Source: Endomicrobiia bacterium
GTDB lineage: Bacteria > Elusimicrobiota > Endomicrobiia > Endomicrobiales > Endomicrobiaceae
NCBI GenBank assembly: GCA_025998295.1
Contig: BNVT01000012.1
Span: 1 to 20,333 of the forward strand
Reading direction: 5' to 3'
DNA length: 20,333 nucleotides
In this document: one piece after another, positions 1-6,988 of the stretch
Layout: every line of letters begins with the position of its first letter
Numbering within the stretch: position 1 is the stretch's first letter
The notes under the pieces: generated by a model
What the model saw: only the letters and a program-made list of their open reading frames with translations
What the model was told of the DNA's origin: nothing
Databases searched by the model: none
Program-made: the position numbers and the translations under genes

Positions 1-399
1 CATACTTGAAGAAAGAAATGTATAAGACTGATCCGGTATCAAAAATATTGTTTCTATTTTTTTATTTAACTTTCTGTTCATCAATGCCATCTGAAACTCA
101 TATTCAAAATCAGAAATAGCTCTCAAACCTCTTATCACAATAAAAGACTTAATATTATCGAGATAATTGGCCAAAAGCCCTGAAAATGACATAATTTTTA
201 CATTGTTTAAATATCTTGTAGATTTTTGTAGCAAATCTATCCTGCACTGCAAAGAAAAGATATGCTTTTTATTAACATTATCTGTTACTGCGACTATTAT
301 TTCAGGAAACAAACGCGAAGATCTGGTTATAATATCCAAATGCCCTTTTGTAGGAGGATCGAAACTTCCGGGATAAACTGCTGAAAGTCTTTTATTCAT
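1..399 (-). CDS. coaD: Phosphopantetheine adenylyltransferase, 3' end cut off by the window edge
   Basis: Reverse translation from an ATG at 397-399 gives 133 residues starting MNKRLSAVYPGSFDPPTKGH, open to base 1. This carries the nucleotidyltransferase signature of CoaD: the PGSFDP start, a TKGH (T/HxGH-type) nucleotide-binding motif near residue 18, then GLRAISDFEYE near residues 90-100 and FLSSSM at the edge, matching the family's substrate-binding and ISSS segments. The family is about 160 residues, so roughly 25 C-terminal residues are missing. CoaD transfers AMP from ATP to 4'-phosphopantetheine, the penultimate step of coenzyme A synthesis, in the cytoplasm. No strong ribosome-binding site precedes the ATG. 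About 200 bases without a clear gene separate it from the next minus-strand frame. Confidence 0.93.
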   Translation of the reverse strand, partial: MNKRLSAVYPGSFDPPTKGHLDIITRSSRLFPEIIVAVTDNVNKKHIFSLQCRIDLLQKSTRYLNNVKIMSFSGLLANYLDNIKSFIVIRGLRAISDFEYEFQMALMNRKLNKKIETIFLIPDQSYTFLSSSM

Positions 400-563
400 A
401 ATCTGAGTCTTATATCAATTTTCAAACTGTTTTGTCAAAAGACCGCATTATATCATGCAGAATGACACTGAAAAAAGAATTAAATTTTATGTTCTTCCAT
501 GTTTATCGATGATTGGATAACAACGCATTCTCTAATGGGTTTTGTTAGTTTTTCTGATTGTGC

Positions 564-583
564 AATAGTCGCATTTGACTATT
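564..583. terminator. Short hairpin just past the alanine-rich frame
   Basis: AATAGTC (564-570) and GACTATT (577-583) are perfect 7-base inverted arms around a 6-base loop. Outside them, GTTAG (544-548) and CTAAC (592-596) could extend an imperfect stem. It starts about 20 bases beyond the minus-strand stop at 604, where a terminator would be expected, but there is no good U-run on the minus strand, so this is only a candidate. Confidence 0.3.
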
Positions 584-603
584 CTTTTGTGCTAACTTTC
601 CTG

Positions 604-1849
604 TTAAGGCACACGACTTGCTCCCTTGTAATATGCACGATATTCATATTCTTCTCCTTTTCTTCCTGGCACTAATGTTTGTGCCCAAGCATCGTAATCA
701 AATCCACGAATTTTACCACCAAAACAAGAAGTCATCCAGTCGTTTTTGTCGTGTTCTGGAATGCGCGTCCAAAGTATTTCTTCATAAGAGAACCTGCAGC
801 TCTTGCCTTTTGACATTTGGGCGTTGGCGTTGTCATATCTTTTGCTGACAGTGAGGGCGACTCCGTGGGCCCCGGCGTGGACAGCGGCAGTGTAGTTGGT
901 GTAGGTGGCAAGGCTAGGAGCTTTGTACCAGGCGAGGGCGGCATCACGGATGTTCTTAATGTCAGCGTTGGTGGGGTCGGCGGCAAGGGCGGCCTCAGCT
1001 CGGATGCAGGCGCGGGCAGCTTTGGTGGGGTCGGCGGCGCAGTCGACAGCGGCCTTGACGCTTTCGAAGTCAGCATTGATATTGACAGACAGCTTTTTGA
1101 TGTCTTTGGCGATAATTGCTATGTTTTCTTCGTCGGTGCAATTTACGCATTTGCGCATGCGGGCGCGGGCGACGGCGTTGGCGTTGATCTCGTCGCCAGT
1201 AGCGGCATCGGCAGCGTTGGCAATGGCGACGTAGTCTTTGCGGAGGGCGTTAGGGATAGCGACGACGCGTGTGATACTACGGTTGGCGGCTTTGGCTTCG
1301 GCTTCGCTGGAGAGACCAACAGCGATCATAAGGTTGCGGGCGGCTAGATAGGCACGCTTGGAGAGGTCGGTACCGCTGGCGACGTAGGCGGCAAAGCAGA
1401 AATCGGCGTAGGCAACGCGGCTAGTAGGGGCGGCGGCGTATTGTTTGGCGGCATCATAGGCGGCGTAGCGGTTGGCTTTTGCTATTTGTGTTTCTTCTGA
1501 TTCTAATATTGGTTCTGGATCTTTTTCTTTTCCTTTTGCTGGTTCTAATACTGGCTCTGACTCGATCGGTATTGCTGCTGATCCTTCTTTGGGTTCGCAG
1601 ATTTTGGTCCATTCTTCGACGCATTTATTGGCGTTGGCGGCGGCGGCGTCGCCGGTGACGCGGCGGCGAGGGCGTCGCGGCAGCGGTGGCGGCAGCTGAG
1701 GCGGCGGCTGTGGCGGTGGAAGTGGCGAGTTCTATGGTGAGGTAATCCCCCACGCCATATTTGGACTTAATATTAAAGGCACGCACTTTGGCGTTATTTT
1801 CTTTAATCCCAGATTTTATTTGTAAAAGAACTATAAATACAGCATCCAA
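604..1849 (-). pseudogene. GC-rich, alanine-rich coding stretch with frameshifts; family not recognised
   Basis: From 1849 the minus strand reads KSKYGVGDYLTIELATS and then alanine-rich sequence until it runs into Arg/Pro nonsense near 1640-1690. A second frame takes over (VTGDAAAANANKCVEEW) and stays open to a TAA at 604, passing an acidic/proline linker, several AAxxYAA-like stretches and a tyrosine-rich C-terminus ending YYKGASRVP. Alanine is mostly GCC, unlike the A/T-ending codons elsewhere; bases 1141-1200 contain 38 G/C of 60. The frame change around 1650-1700 would be healed by single-base insertions. The alanine-rich run looks helical. Only TTG is available as a start (1849), inside the end of the preceding lipoprotein gene, so this is probably the lost C-terminal part of that gene. 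No known domain is recognised. Confidence 0.55.
968..1038. repeat. 17-base direct repeat pair inside the alanine-rich frame
   Basis: TTGGTGGGGTCGGCGGC occurs at 968-984 and again at 1022-1038, 54 bases (18 codons) apart. In the minus-strand protein frame it encodes AADPT followed by K or N and A, so the alanine-rich region contains a recent or constrained 18-residue repeat (AADPTKAARA... / AADPTNADIK...). Confidence 0.8.
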
Positions 1850-2511
1850 CTTATCCCCTTCTGCGCATCTATAAGCTGTCTCATTTCCTTGTCAGAATGC
1901 TTATACCAAGCATCCTTGGGTATTCTATCTATTCCAAGACGACTCATGTGACGCAATTTTCTTCTTACTGCCATTATACCGCAAGAATTTGCAGTTTGAT
2001 GTTTGCTATAATTTTTTCCGTTAACTCTGTAAACAAAGTGTTCATTAGACGTGAGCACAACTTCTCCAAGACTATCACCGTATTCTTCTTTTTCTAACTC
2101 CTGAAGTGCAATTATTTCTTCAATAGAGCGGCGTTCCAGATCATCATCCAGCAATTTTTTTATGAGTGGAGAAGCATTTTTTACCATTGATACCCCTAAA
2201 AATCTATTTACTTCCGCCTCAGGGCAATGCGCACCCGCCAATTGCATAAGTAATTGAGAATGATCTGCTTTTGATGCCCTTACAAGTTCATATACTTCCG
2301 TCACAGGGCGCTTCGCAGCCAGCGCTTGTAATATTAATTGAAAATGATCTGCTTCTTCTGCTTTTTCCTTTTCTTCTTTTGCTCTTTTTATTTCTTCTAC
2401 TTTCTCTGGGGTAGCAGTCCTTCTGTTTACAAGAAAAGCGTTCTTTTTATCGCAAGAACTTAAAACAAAACTAAATGCAATAAATATGCTCAAACATTGC
2501 TTTAGTTTCAT
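1831..2511 (-). CDS. Predicted lipoprotein with a two-fold internal repeat; function unknown
   Basis: The ATG at 2511 is chosen because AAGGAG lies 7 bases upstream and it opens a classical lipoprotein signal: MKLKQCLS, a hydrophobic core and lipobox LSSC with Cys20. A longer frame from 2553 would bury the signal behind 14 lysine-rich residues. After a charged Lys/Glu helix (35-52) there are two similar units, ADHFQLILQALAAKRPVTEV (from 54) and ADHSQLLMQLAGAHCPEAEV (from 82). Residues 171-180 read HQTANSCGIM, with a Gln five residues before a Cys-Gly, loosely like the nucleophile region of papain-like peptidases; no matching His/Asp was found. The protein ends abruptly at 226 residues just after QKG, where a one-base shift at a CCCC run (1855-1858) would fuse it to the alanine-rich frame. 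Likely exported and membrane-anchored. Role unknown. Confidence 0.75.
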   Translation of the reverse strand: MKLKQCLSIFIAFSFVLSSCDKKNAFLVNRRTATPEKVEEIKRAKEEKEKAEEADHFQLILQALAAKRPVTEVYELVRASKADHSQLLMQLAGAHCPEAEVNRFLGVSMVKNASPLIKKLLDDDLERRSIEEIIALQELEKEEYGDSLGEVVLTSNEHFVYRVNGKNYSKHQTANSCGIMAVRRKLRHMSRLGIDRIPKDAWYKHSDKEMRQLIDAQKGISWMLYL

Positions 2512-2645
2512 TGTTATACTCCTTTTTTTTGTTTGTAGCTTTTGTTTTTTCATAATGTCCCTTTTGACACAGATAACATAGTCTTTGTAAATTTTTTCTG
2601 ACGTTTATAGTCTTTTGCGTTATTGTTATGTCCATACATGATGTT

Positions 2646-2675
2646 ATTGTAATACATTATGATGTGACTCTGCAA
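2646..2675 (-). promoter_or_regulatory. Possible sigma70-like promoter for the lipoprotein gene
   Basis: On the minus strand TTGCAG (2670-2675) and TACAAT (2646-2651) are 18 bases apart, resembling -35 and -10 boxes, with about 130 bases to the lipoprotein start. The rest of 2554-2804 is A+T-rich and shows no other gene or strong hairpin. In AT-rich DNA such matches arise by chance. Confidence 0.3.
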
Positions 2676-2804
2676 TACTCTGGCAAAATTTAAAACCATT
2701 TTAAAAAAGTGGAGAAAAAAGACCTTGGAAAAACTATAAACCGAGCGTTAGAATAAGACCTATGGAGATTTCAATATTGTTCAAATTTTGGACTCATTAT
2801 GGCT

Positions 2805-3737
2805 TTATCCTTGAGAGGCAATTTGTAACATTTTATAAATAGGAGGATAGGCTTTTTGTCTGATATCGTCTGGAACTGAAACAATATTTTTCATATTTAC
2901 AAGCACGTCAAGGACCTTTGTCAGCGTAATTTTTTTCATGTTAGGACATTGTGCAAGATTTGTTACAGGATAAAAATTTTTATCAGAGTTATCTTTGCTT
3001 AGTTTATATAAAATCCCTGTTTCGGTACCTATAATAAAATCTTTAACAAAATTTTTTTGTACATATCTGCACATAACCCCTGTTGACATAACATGATCTG
3101 CCAAAGAGACAACTTCGGGACGGCATTCAGGATGCACAAGCACTTCGGCGCTTGGATGTTCTTCCTTTATTTTTAAAACATACTCGGGCAGAATAAAGTT
3201 ATTATGTGTAGGACAGAATCCGTTCCACATATTCATTTTTATACCGGAAGTTTTTTGAACGTAACTTCCTAAATTTCTATCAGGGACAAAAAGTATGTCT
3301 AAGTTTCTTAAATTTTTGCCTGAAGCAATGCTTTTTACAACATTTACGGCATTAGAAGATGTGCAGCATATATCACTTTCAGCTTTTATCGCAGCTGAAG
3401 TGTTTACATAAGCTACAACTACAGGATTTTTATATTCTGCTTTCCAATTCTTCAATTGTTCGGCAGTTATCATGTCTGCCATAGGGCACCCTGCTTGGGC
3501 ATCAGGAATCAAAACTTTCTTATTAGGACTTAGTATAGATGCAGTTTCTGCCATAAAATGCACACCACAAAAAACAATGACATCAGTGTCGGTTTGTGTA
3601 GCTTTTATACTTAATTCTAAAGAATCTCCGACAAAATCTGCTATATCATGAATTTCAGGTAGCTGATATATATGGGCTAAAATTATCGCATTTTTTTCTT
3701 TTTTTAGTTTATTTAACTTTTCACCTATTTCATTCAT
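2805..3737 (-). CDS. nadA: Quinolinate synthase A
   Basis: Condenses iminoaspartate with dihydroxyacetone phosphate to quinolinate, the ring precursor of NAD, using a [4Fe-4S] cluster. The protein shows the three-fold NadA layout: IILAHIYQLPEI and DFVGDSLELS near the start, VFCGVHFMAETA, HPECRPEV and IGTETG. Counting from the upstream ATG at 3749, the three cluster cysteines are C88 (AGCPMAD), C179 (NGFCPTHN) and C268 (AQCPNMKK), matching the conserved spacing. Full length for the short NadA class. I prefer the second ATG (3737; 310 residues) because GGGATA precedes it and the upstream ATG has no ribosome-binding site; the difference is four residues. It follows thiM after 58 bases on the same strand. 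nadB and nadC are not in the window, so whether the pathway is complete cannot be judged. Confidence 0.95.
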   Translation of the reverse strand: MNEIGEKLNKLKKEKNAIILAHIYQLPEIHDIADFVGDSLELSIKATQTDTDVIVFCGVHFMAETASILSPNKKVLIPDAQAGCPMADMITAEQLKNWKAEYKNPVVVAYVNTSAAIKAESDICCTSSNAVNVVKSIASGKNLRNLDILFVPDRNLGSYVQKTSGIKMNMWNGFCPTHNNFILPEYVLKIKEEHPSAEVLVHPECRPEVVSLADHVMSTGVMCRYVQKNFVKDFIIGTETGILYKLSKDNSDKNFYPVTNLAQCPNMKKITLTKVLDVLVNMKNIVSVPDDIRQKAYPPIYKMLQIASQG

Positions 3738-3795
3738 TTTATATCCCATTTTTAGTTTTAGAAGTTACAATTTTTTCGTTTTTATTTCCAATTTA

Positions 3796-4590
3796 TCATT
3801 TTATTTCTTCGAGTTTTTTCATTTTGTCAATGGACATATCGCTCAAAGTGCCTATTTTATCAAACATTTTTACTTTAAACGTTCCTGGTCCTTCGGACGT
3901 TGTGTCGGCATTTTCAGCTGCTATTTCAAAACATACAAGACCAGCGACAGATGCAAAGAGATAGTTATCCTCAACGGCGCAGAAAGTCCCTACAACAGAA
4001 CCTGCCATGCAACCCATTCCTACAATTTGAGACATCATGGGAGATCCGTTTTTAATTGTAACAACACTGACTCCGTCAGTGCAGATATCTTTTTCACCTG
4101 TTACAACAACAACACATCCTCGTTCACAAGCAAGACTTTTTGCAATTTATATAATGTCTCCCGAAACTTTTCCACTGTCAACGCCTTTTGTGGATACGCC
4201 TATTCCCGCGGTGCTTGCAATTTCTGAAGCATTACCCTTGAGCACCGCAACTTTGTACTGCAAAAGTTCTTTGATTTTGTCATTTCTATATTTTGTAGCC
4301 CCTACTCCTACAGCGTCAATAACAATAGGTATCCCTTTTTGATTAGCGGCAGACATGGCCTGCTGCATTGCTTCTAGTATGTTGTTGTCTAAAGTGCCTA
4401 CATTTATTACAACGGCATCTGCGATAGATGTCGTATCGGCAGCTTCTTCACGAGCGTGCGTCATTACAGGCGAACCGCCAAAAACTTTAACAATGTTTGC
4501 ACAGTCCGAGATTGTAACCCAATTTGTTATGTGATGTACTAAAGGTGAAATTTCTCTTACTTTTTTTAAAACTTCATAAATCTTATCCAT
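3796..4590 (-). pseudogene. thiM: Hydroxyethylthiazole kinase interrupted by one in-frame stop codon
   Basis: The ATG at 4590 starts MDKIYEVLKKVREISPLVHH. Downstream are the ThiM hallmarks ITNWVTISDCAN, GGSPVMTHAREEAAD, NVGTLDN, IDAVGVGATKYR and LKGNASEI. After SGDII a TAA (4147-4149) breaks the frame; the same frame continues with IAKSLACERG, VTGEKDICTDGVSV, the catalytic-loop cysteine in GMGCMAGSV and a normal C-terminus ending KKLEEIK. Total length is 264 codons, normal for the family, and no frameshift is needed. The enzyme phosphorylates 4-methyl-5-hydroxyethylthiazole in thiamine salvage. The break precedes the ATP-binding half, so the shortened product should be inactive unless the stop is read through or is a sequencing error; a TTA-to-TAA change would explain it. 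The start lies 17 bases after tRNA-Gln, and nadA follows. Confidence 0.88.
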
Positions 4591-4606
4591 GTCCACTTCT
4601 TCTTCT

Positions 4607-4682
4607 TGGCTGCCCGACCTGGACTCGAACCAGGAGACTTCTGCTTCAGAGGCAGATGTGTTACCGATTACACCATCGGGCA
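4607..4682 (-). tRNA. tRNA-Gln (anticodon CTG)
   Basis: Reverse complement of 4607-4682 folds as a cloverleaf: acceptor arms TGCCCGA and TCGGGCA, a D arm closed by GTGT/ACAC, anticodon stem TCTGC/GCAGA with loop CTCTGAA (anticodon CTG), and a T arm CTGG TTCGAGT CCAGG. Discriminator G and an encoded CCA are present. It lies directly upstream of thiM on the same strand, so the two may share a transcript. Confidence 0.95.
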
Positions 4683-4914
4683 AGTAAGCTTCGCAGGTGA
4701 GGATATCGTATCAAAAAGTTATATCTTTGGCAATTTTATCAAACGGCAACTTCAACATGCTAGCGCAACAGTAGGATTACAACAGAAAACATTATAGGAT
4801 TTGTTAAATTGGAATTGTCATGGATAAATAAAGAGAATTGGGTCTCTCCGGGTATGTTATTGAAATATAATGGTATTTTTTATATAATTGCCTTCCTTTC
4901 TGGCGTTCACTTAG

Positions 4915-4931
4915 GCATTTGCAGCAAATGC
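4915..4931. promoter_or_regulatory. Perfect short palindrome just upstream of tRNA-Glu
   Basis: GCATTTG (4915-4921) and CAAATGC (4925-4931) are perfect inverted arms around CAG, ending 17 bases before tRNA-Glu. It could be an operator or a small hairpin in the leader. The rest of the 4683-4948 gap between the two tRNAs shows no convincing gene. Confidence 0.3.
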
Positions 4932-4948
4932 AAAATACCGACTGTTAT

Positions 4949-5022
4949 GCTGCTATCGTCTAGCGGTTTAGGACATCGCCCTCTCAAGGCGGAGATCACG
5001 GGTTCAAATCCCGTTAGCAGCA
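4949..5022 (+). tRNA. tRNA-Glu (anticodon CTC)
   Basis: The plus strand folds as a cloverleaf: acceptor GCTGCTA/TAGCAGC, D arm with GTCTAGCGGTTTAGGAC, anticodon stem TCGCC/GGCGG around loop CTCTCAA (anticodon CTC), and T arm ACGGG TTCAAAT CCCGT. Discriminator A; no CCA is encoded, unlike the neighbouring tRNA-Gln. It is the only confident plus-strand gene in the window. Confidence 0.95.
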
Positions 5023-5164
5023 TTTATAACGTGTTTTGAAGTATTGACGAGACAATAAATTTTAGTAGTCTTCGTCGACGATTCTTTGCAGATGCTTCGT
5101 CTGCCCAGCGTATTTTTTACTGAATTTTGTGCGAGCGCACCTACAGAAAGTAATAAAATGCATA

Positions 5165-6208
5165 CTAAGGGACAGCCCTTTTGTACTTTTGCATAAGCAT
5201 TATCAAAACTGTTTTAATCATTGCTATGACAGGAACCGCAAAAATCACACCTAGGAAACCAAAAACTTGACCTCCTGCAAGCATTGCGAAAACCACCATA
5301 ACAGAACCTAAATTTACGTTGCGCCCTATGGCTAAAGGCTGAATAAAATTATTATCCAAAAATCGTATTGTAACATACGCTATAATTATTTTTACGGCTA
5401 TCGCAAAAGTTTGAAACTGTATTACGCCAACAACAAGAGCTAAAATTAATCCGATAAAATTACCAATGTAGGGAATCATACTTGCAATACCTGTAGCAAG
5501 ACCTATAATCAATGCAAAATTAACACCAAGAATGCTTAAAAATATTGTAGACATAATTCCAACAAAAGAAGCTTCTATAAGCCATCCTCTTATAAATCTT
5601 CCCAAAATGGCATCTATTTCATAAATAATAGACAACACTGTTTCAATATAACTCGCCGGAAGGAGAGCTATCATTTCATTTATGCATTTATTTCCTCCTA
5701 ACAGCATAGACAGTACAAGCATAGGTATTAAGATTATAATTGAAAAAACAGAGAAAATACTCATAAGATAAACAGGAATCTGATGTGCCTTTGAAAACAC
5801 AAAATCACGAATTTTTGTAATAACTATACCAGAAATATCATAACGTTTAATAACAGGAATATATATTTCAACTTTATCTCTTATAATATCAAGATAATTT
5901 GAAAAGTATTTATAATAATCTAAGGAGCTAATTTTAAATTTTTCGAGTTCGCTAATCAAAATAGGAACAAAAATCATTAATATGACGACAAGACAAGTAA
6001 TGACAATAACAGCAATTATTGTCACGCCAACCCATCTTCTATACCCGTACGATTGTATTGCCGCAACCAACGGAGATATTAGATAGGTAATGAATGCAGC
6101 TATAAGAAAAGGAGCAAGAACTCCTCTGGAAAAATATAAAAACAAACAAGCTATAAGAAAAATCATTATCGCAATAACAAAAATTTTATTTTTTGATGAT
6201 TCTGTCAT
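5165..6208 (-). CDS. AI-2E transporter family (PerM/YdiK-like) membrane protein
   Basis: From the ATG at 6208 (AGGA 8 bases upstream) the 347-residue protein has two N-terminal transmembrane helices (ending near GVLAPFLIAAFITYLISPLV), another helix pair, a charged region of about 90 residues, then several C-terminal helices containing GWLIEASFVGI, GLATGIASMIPYIGNFIG, and FLDNNFIQPLAIGRNVNL with GGQVFGFLGVIFAVPV. That order and these motifs define the AI-2E transporter (formerly UPF0118) family of 8-TM inner-membrane proteins; tested members export autoinducer-2 or act as cation/proton antiporters, so the substrate here is unknown. A longer frame from a TTG at 6238 lacks a ribosome-binding site. 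A 5-base hairpin overlaps the stop. About 310 bases separate it from the upstream gene. Confidence 0.9.
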   Translation of the reverse strand: MTESSKNKIFVIAIMIFLIACLFLYFSRGVLAPFLIAAFITYLISPLVAAIQSYGYRRWVGVTIIAVIVITCLVVILMIFVPILISELEKFKISSLDYYKYFSNYLDIIRDKVEIYIPVIKRYDISGIVITKIRDFVFSKAHQIPVYLMSIFSVFSIIILIPMLVLSMLLGGNKCINEMIALLPASYIETVLSIIYEIDAILGRFIRGWLIEASFVGIMSTIFLSILGVNFALIIGLATGIASMIPYIGNFIGLILALVVGVIQFQTFAIAVKIIIAYVTIRFLDNNFIQPLAIGRNVNLGSVMVVFAMLAGGQVFGFLGVIFAVPVIAMIKTVLIMLMQKYKRAVP

Positions 6209-6238
6209 TATTTTTCCTATTCTTTCCCTTGGAGGCAA

Positions 6239-6518
6239 ATTTAAATGAACCTCCGCGCAGCTTGCTCTGTGCGGTATCAGCGGAGGGAAATTGAAGAGCT
6301 GTAATTAATTGTTCTTGTCCAAACTCTATTGTTTGTAGCGTTATTAAATTTCTTTTGTTATTTGAATTAGGCTATTACAACGCTCTAAATTCCAAATATA
6401 GCTTTTCTATGCTTTTTTGGGCGTTACACAATCTTATATGCGCTATGCTCCCATAGCCTAATTCTACTACTTTAAGCGGTTTGCGCACAGCTTGCTTCGC
6501 GGGGCAATAGTTTAACAA
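6239..6518. other. Structured intergenic region with inverted repeats
   Basis: No gene is visible. CCTCCGC (6251-6257) and GCGGAGG (6281-6287) can pair around a GC-rich loop that itself contains a near-palindrome. GAATTAGGCTAT (6364-6375) and ATAGCCTAATTC (6453-6464) form a perfect 12-base inverted repeat 77 bases apart. CGCAGCTTGCT in the first hairpin resembles CACAGCTTGCT near 6487. The stretch lies between the cyclic-nucleotide-binding-like gene and the permease and may be a terminator, leader or mobile-repeat remnant. Confidence 0.55.
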
Positions 6519-6974
6519 TTAAAATTTAGAACAATTCAGTCTTGTTACAAACAAAGAGGCAAGGTTTCTCATTATTATTAAACCGGCTTTACTATCGGAC
6601 TCTATCATATCTTCAAATTTAACACGATAGACAAGATATAGTTCACTTTCTTTTAAAGCAACAGCATCGCAATCATGATTATGATTTCCTATTAGAGATA
6701 TTTCTCCAAAAAAATCTTCAGACTCTACAAGCCTACTCGAATTTTCTCCTGTCAGTTTAATTTGACCGTTTTTAATTATGTAAACAACTTTTGCCTCATG
6801 ACGATTTTCATAAATTTTTTCACTTGAAAGATAAGTTTTTTTAAATACGATTAAAGCTATCTTTGCCAAAGATCTATCCGATAATCCTTGAAACAAAGTA
6901 ATCTTTTTCAAAAAAACAATATCTTTTTTTAAAACATCATCAACAAGTAAAAATTTAAATAGCCCTTTTATCAT
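6519..6974 (-). CDS. Small cyclic-nucleotide-binding-domain-like protein
   Basis: The ATG at 6974 is preceded by AAGGAAAG and gives 151 residues. Residues 20-120 follow the Crp/Fnr-type beta-roll: FLKKITLFQGLSDRSLAKIA, then KKTYLSSEKIYENRHEAKVVYIIKNGQ, then FFGEISLIG at 88-96. In ligand-binding members the loop after FGE carries an Arg for the nucleotide phosphate (R-x-A-x-V); here it reads HDCDAVAL, so that Arg is absent and cAMP or cGMP binding is doubtful. There is no DNA-binding helix-turn-helix after the roll and no signal peptide, so it is not a normal Crp regulator; it may be a stand-alone sensor or structural domain. It begins 15 bases after the PHP gene's stop, so the two are very likely co-transcribed and may act together. 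Confidence 0.8.
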   Translation of the reverse strand: MIKGLFKFLLVDDVLKKDIVFLKKITLFQGLSDRSLAKIALIVFKKTYLSSEKIYENRHEAKVVYIIKNGQIKLTGENSSRLVESEDFFGEISLIGNHNHDCDAVALKESELYLVYRVKFEDMIESDSKAGLIIMRNLASLFVTRLNCSKF

Positions 6975-6988
6975 ATGCTTTCCTTTTC

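Noticed and set aside
817..1347. Long plus-strand frame rich in Gly/Val opposite the alanine-rich region
   Set aside because: It is the complement of GCC-rich codons (GGC/GTC); low complexity, no ribosome-binding site, and the minus-strand frame has more varied, protein-like ends.
4683..4948. Coding frames between the two tRNAs
   Set aside because: They run through tRNA sequence and show no protein-like composition.
5087..5103. Small GCAGA/TCTGC hairpin and a TCGTCGACGA palindrome nearby, as a tRNA-Glu terminator
   Set aside because: Stems are five bases with no following T-run; too weak to call.
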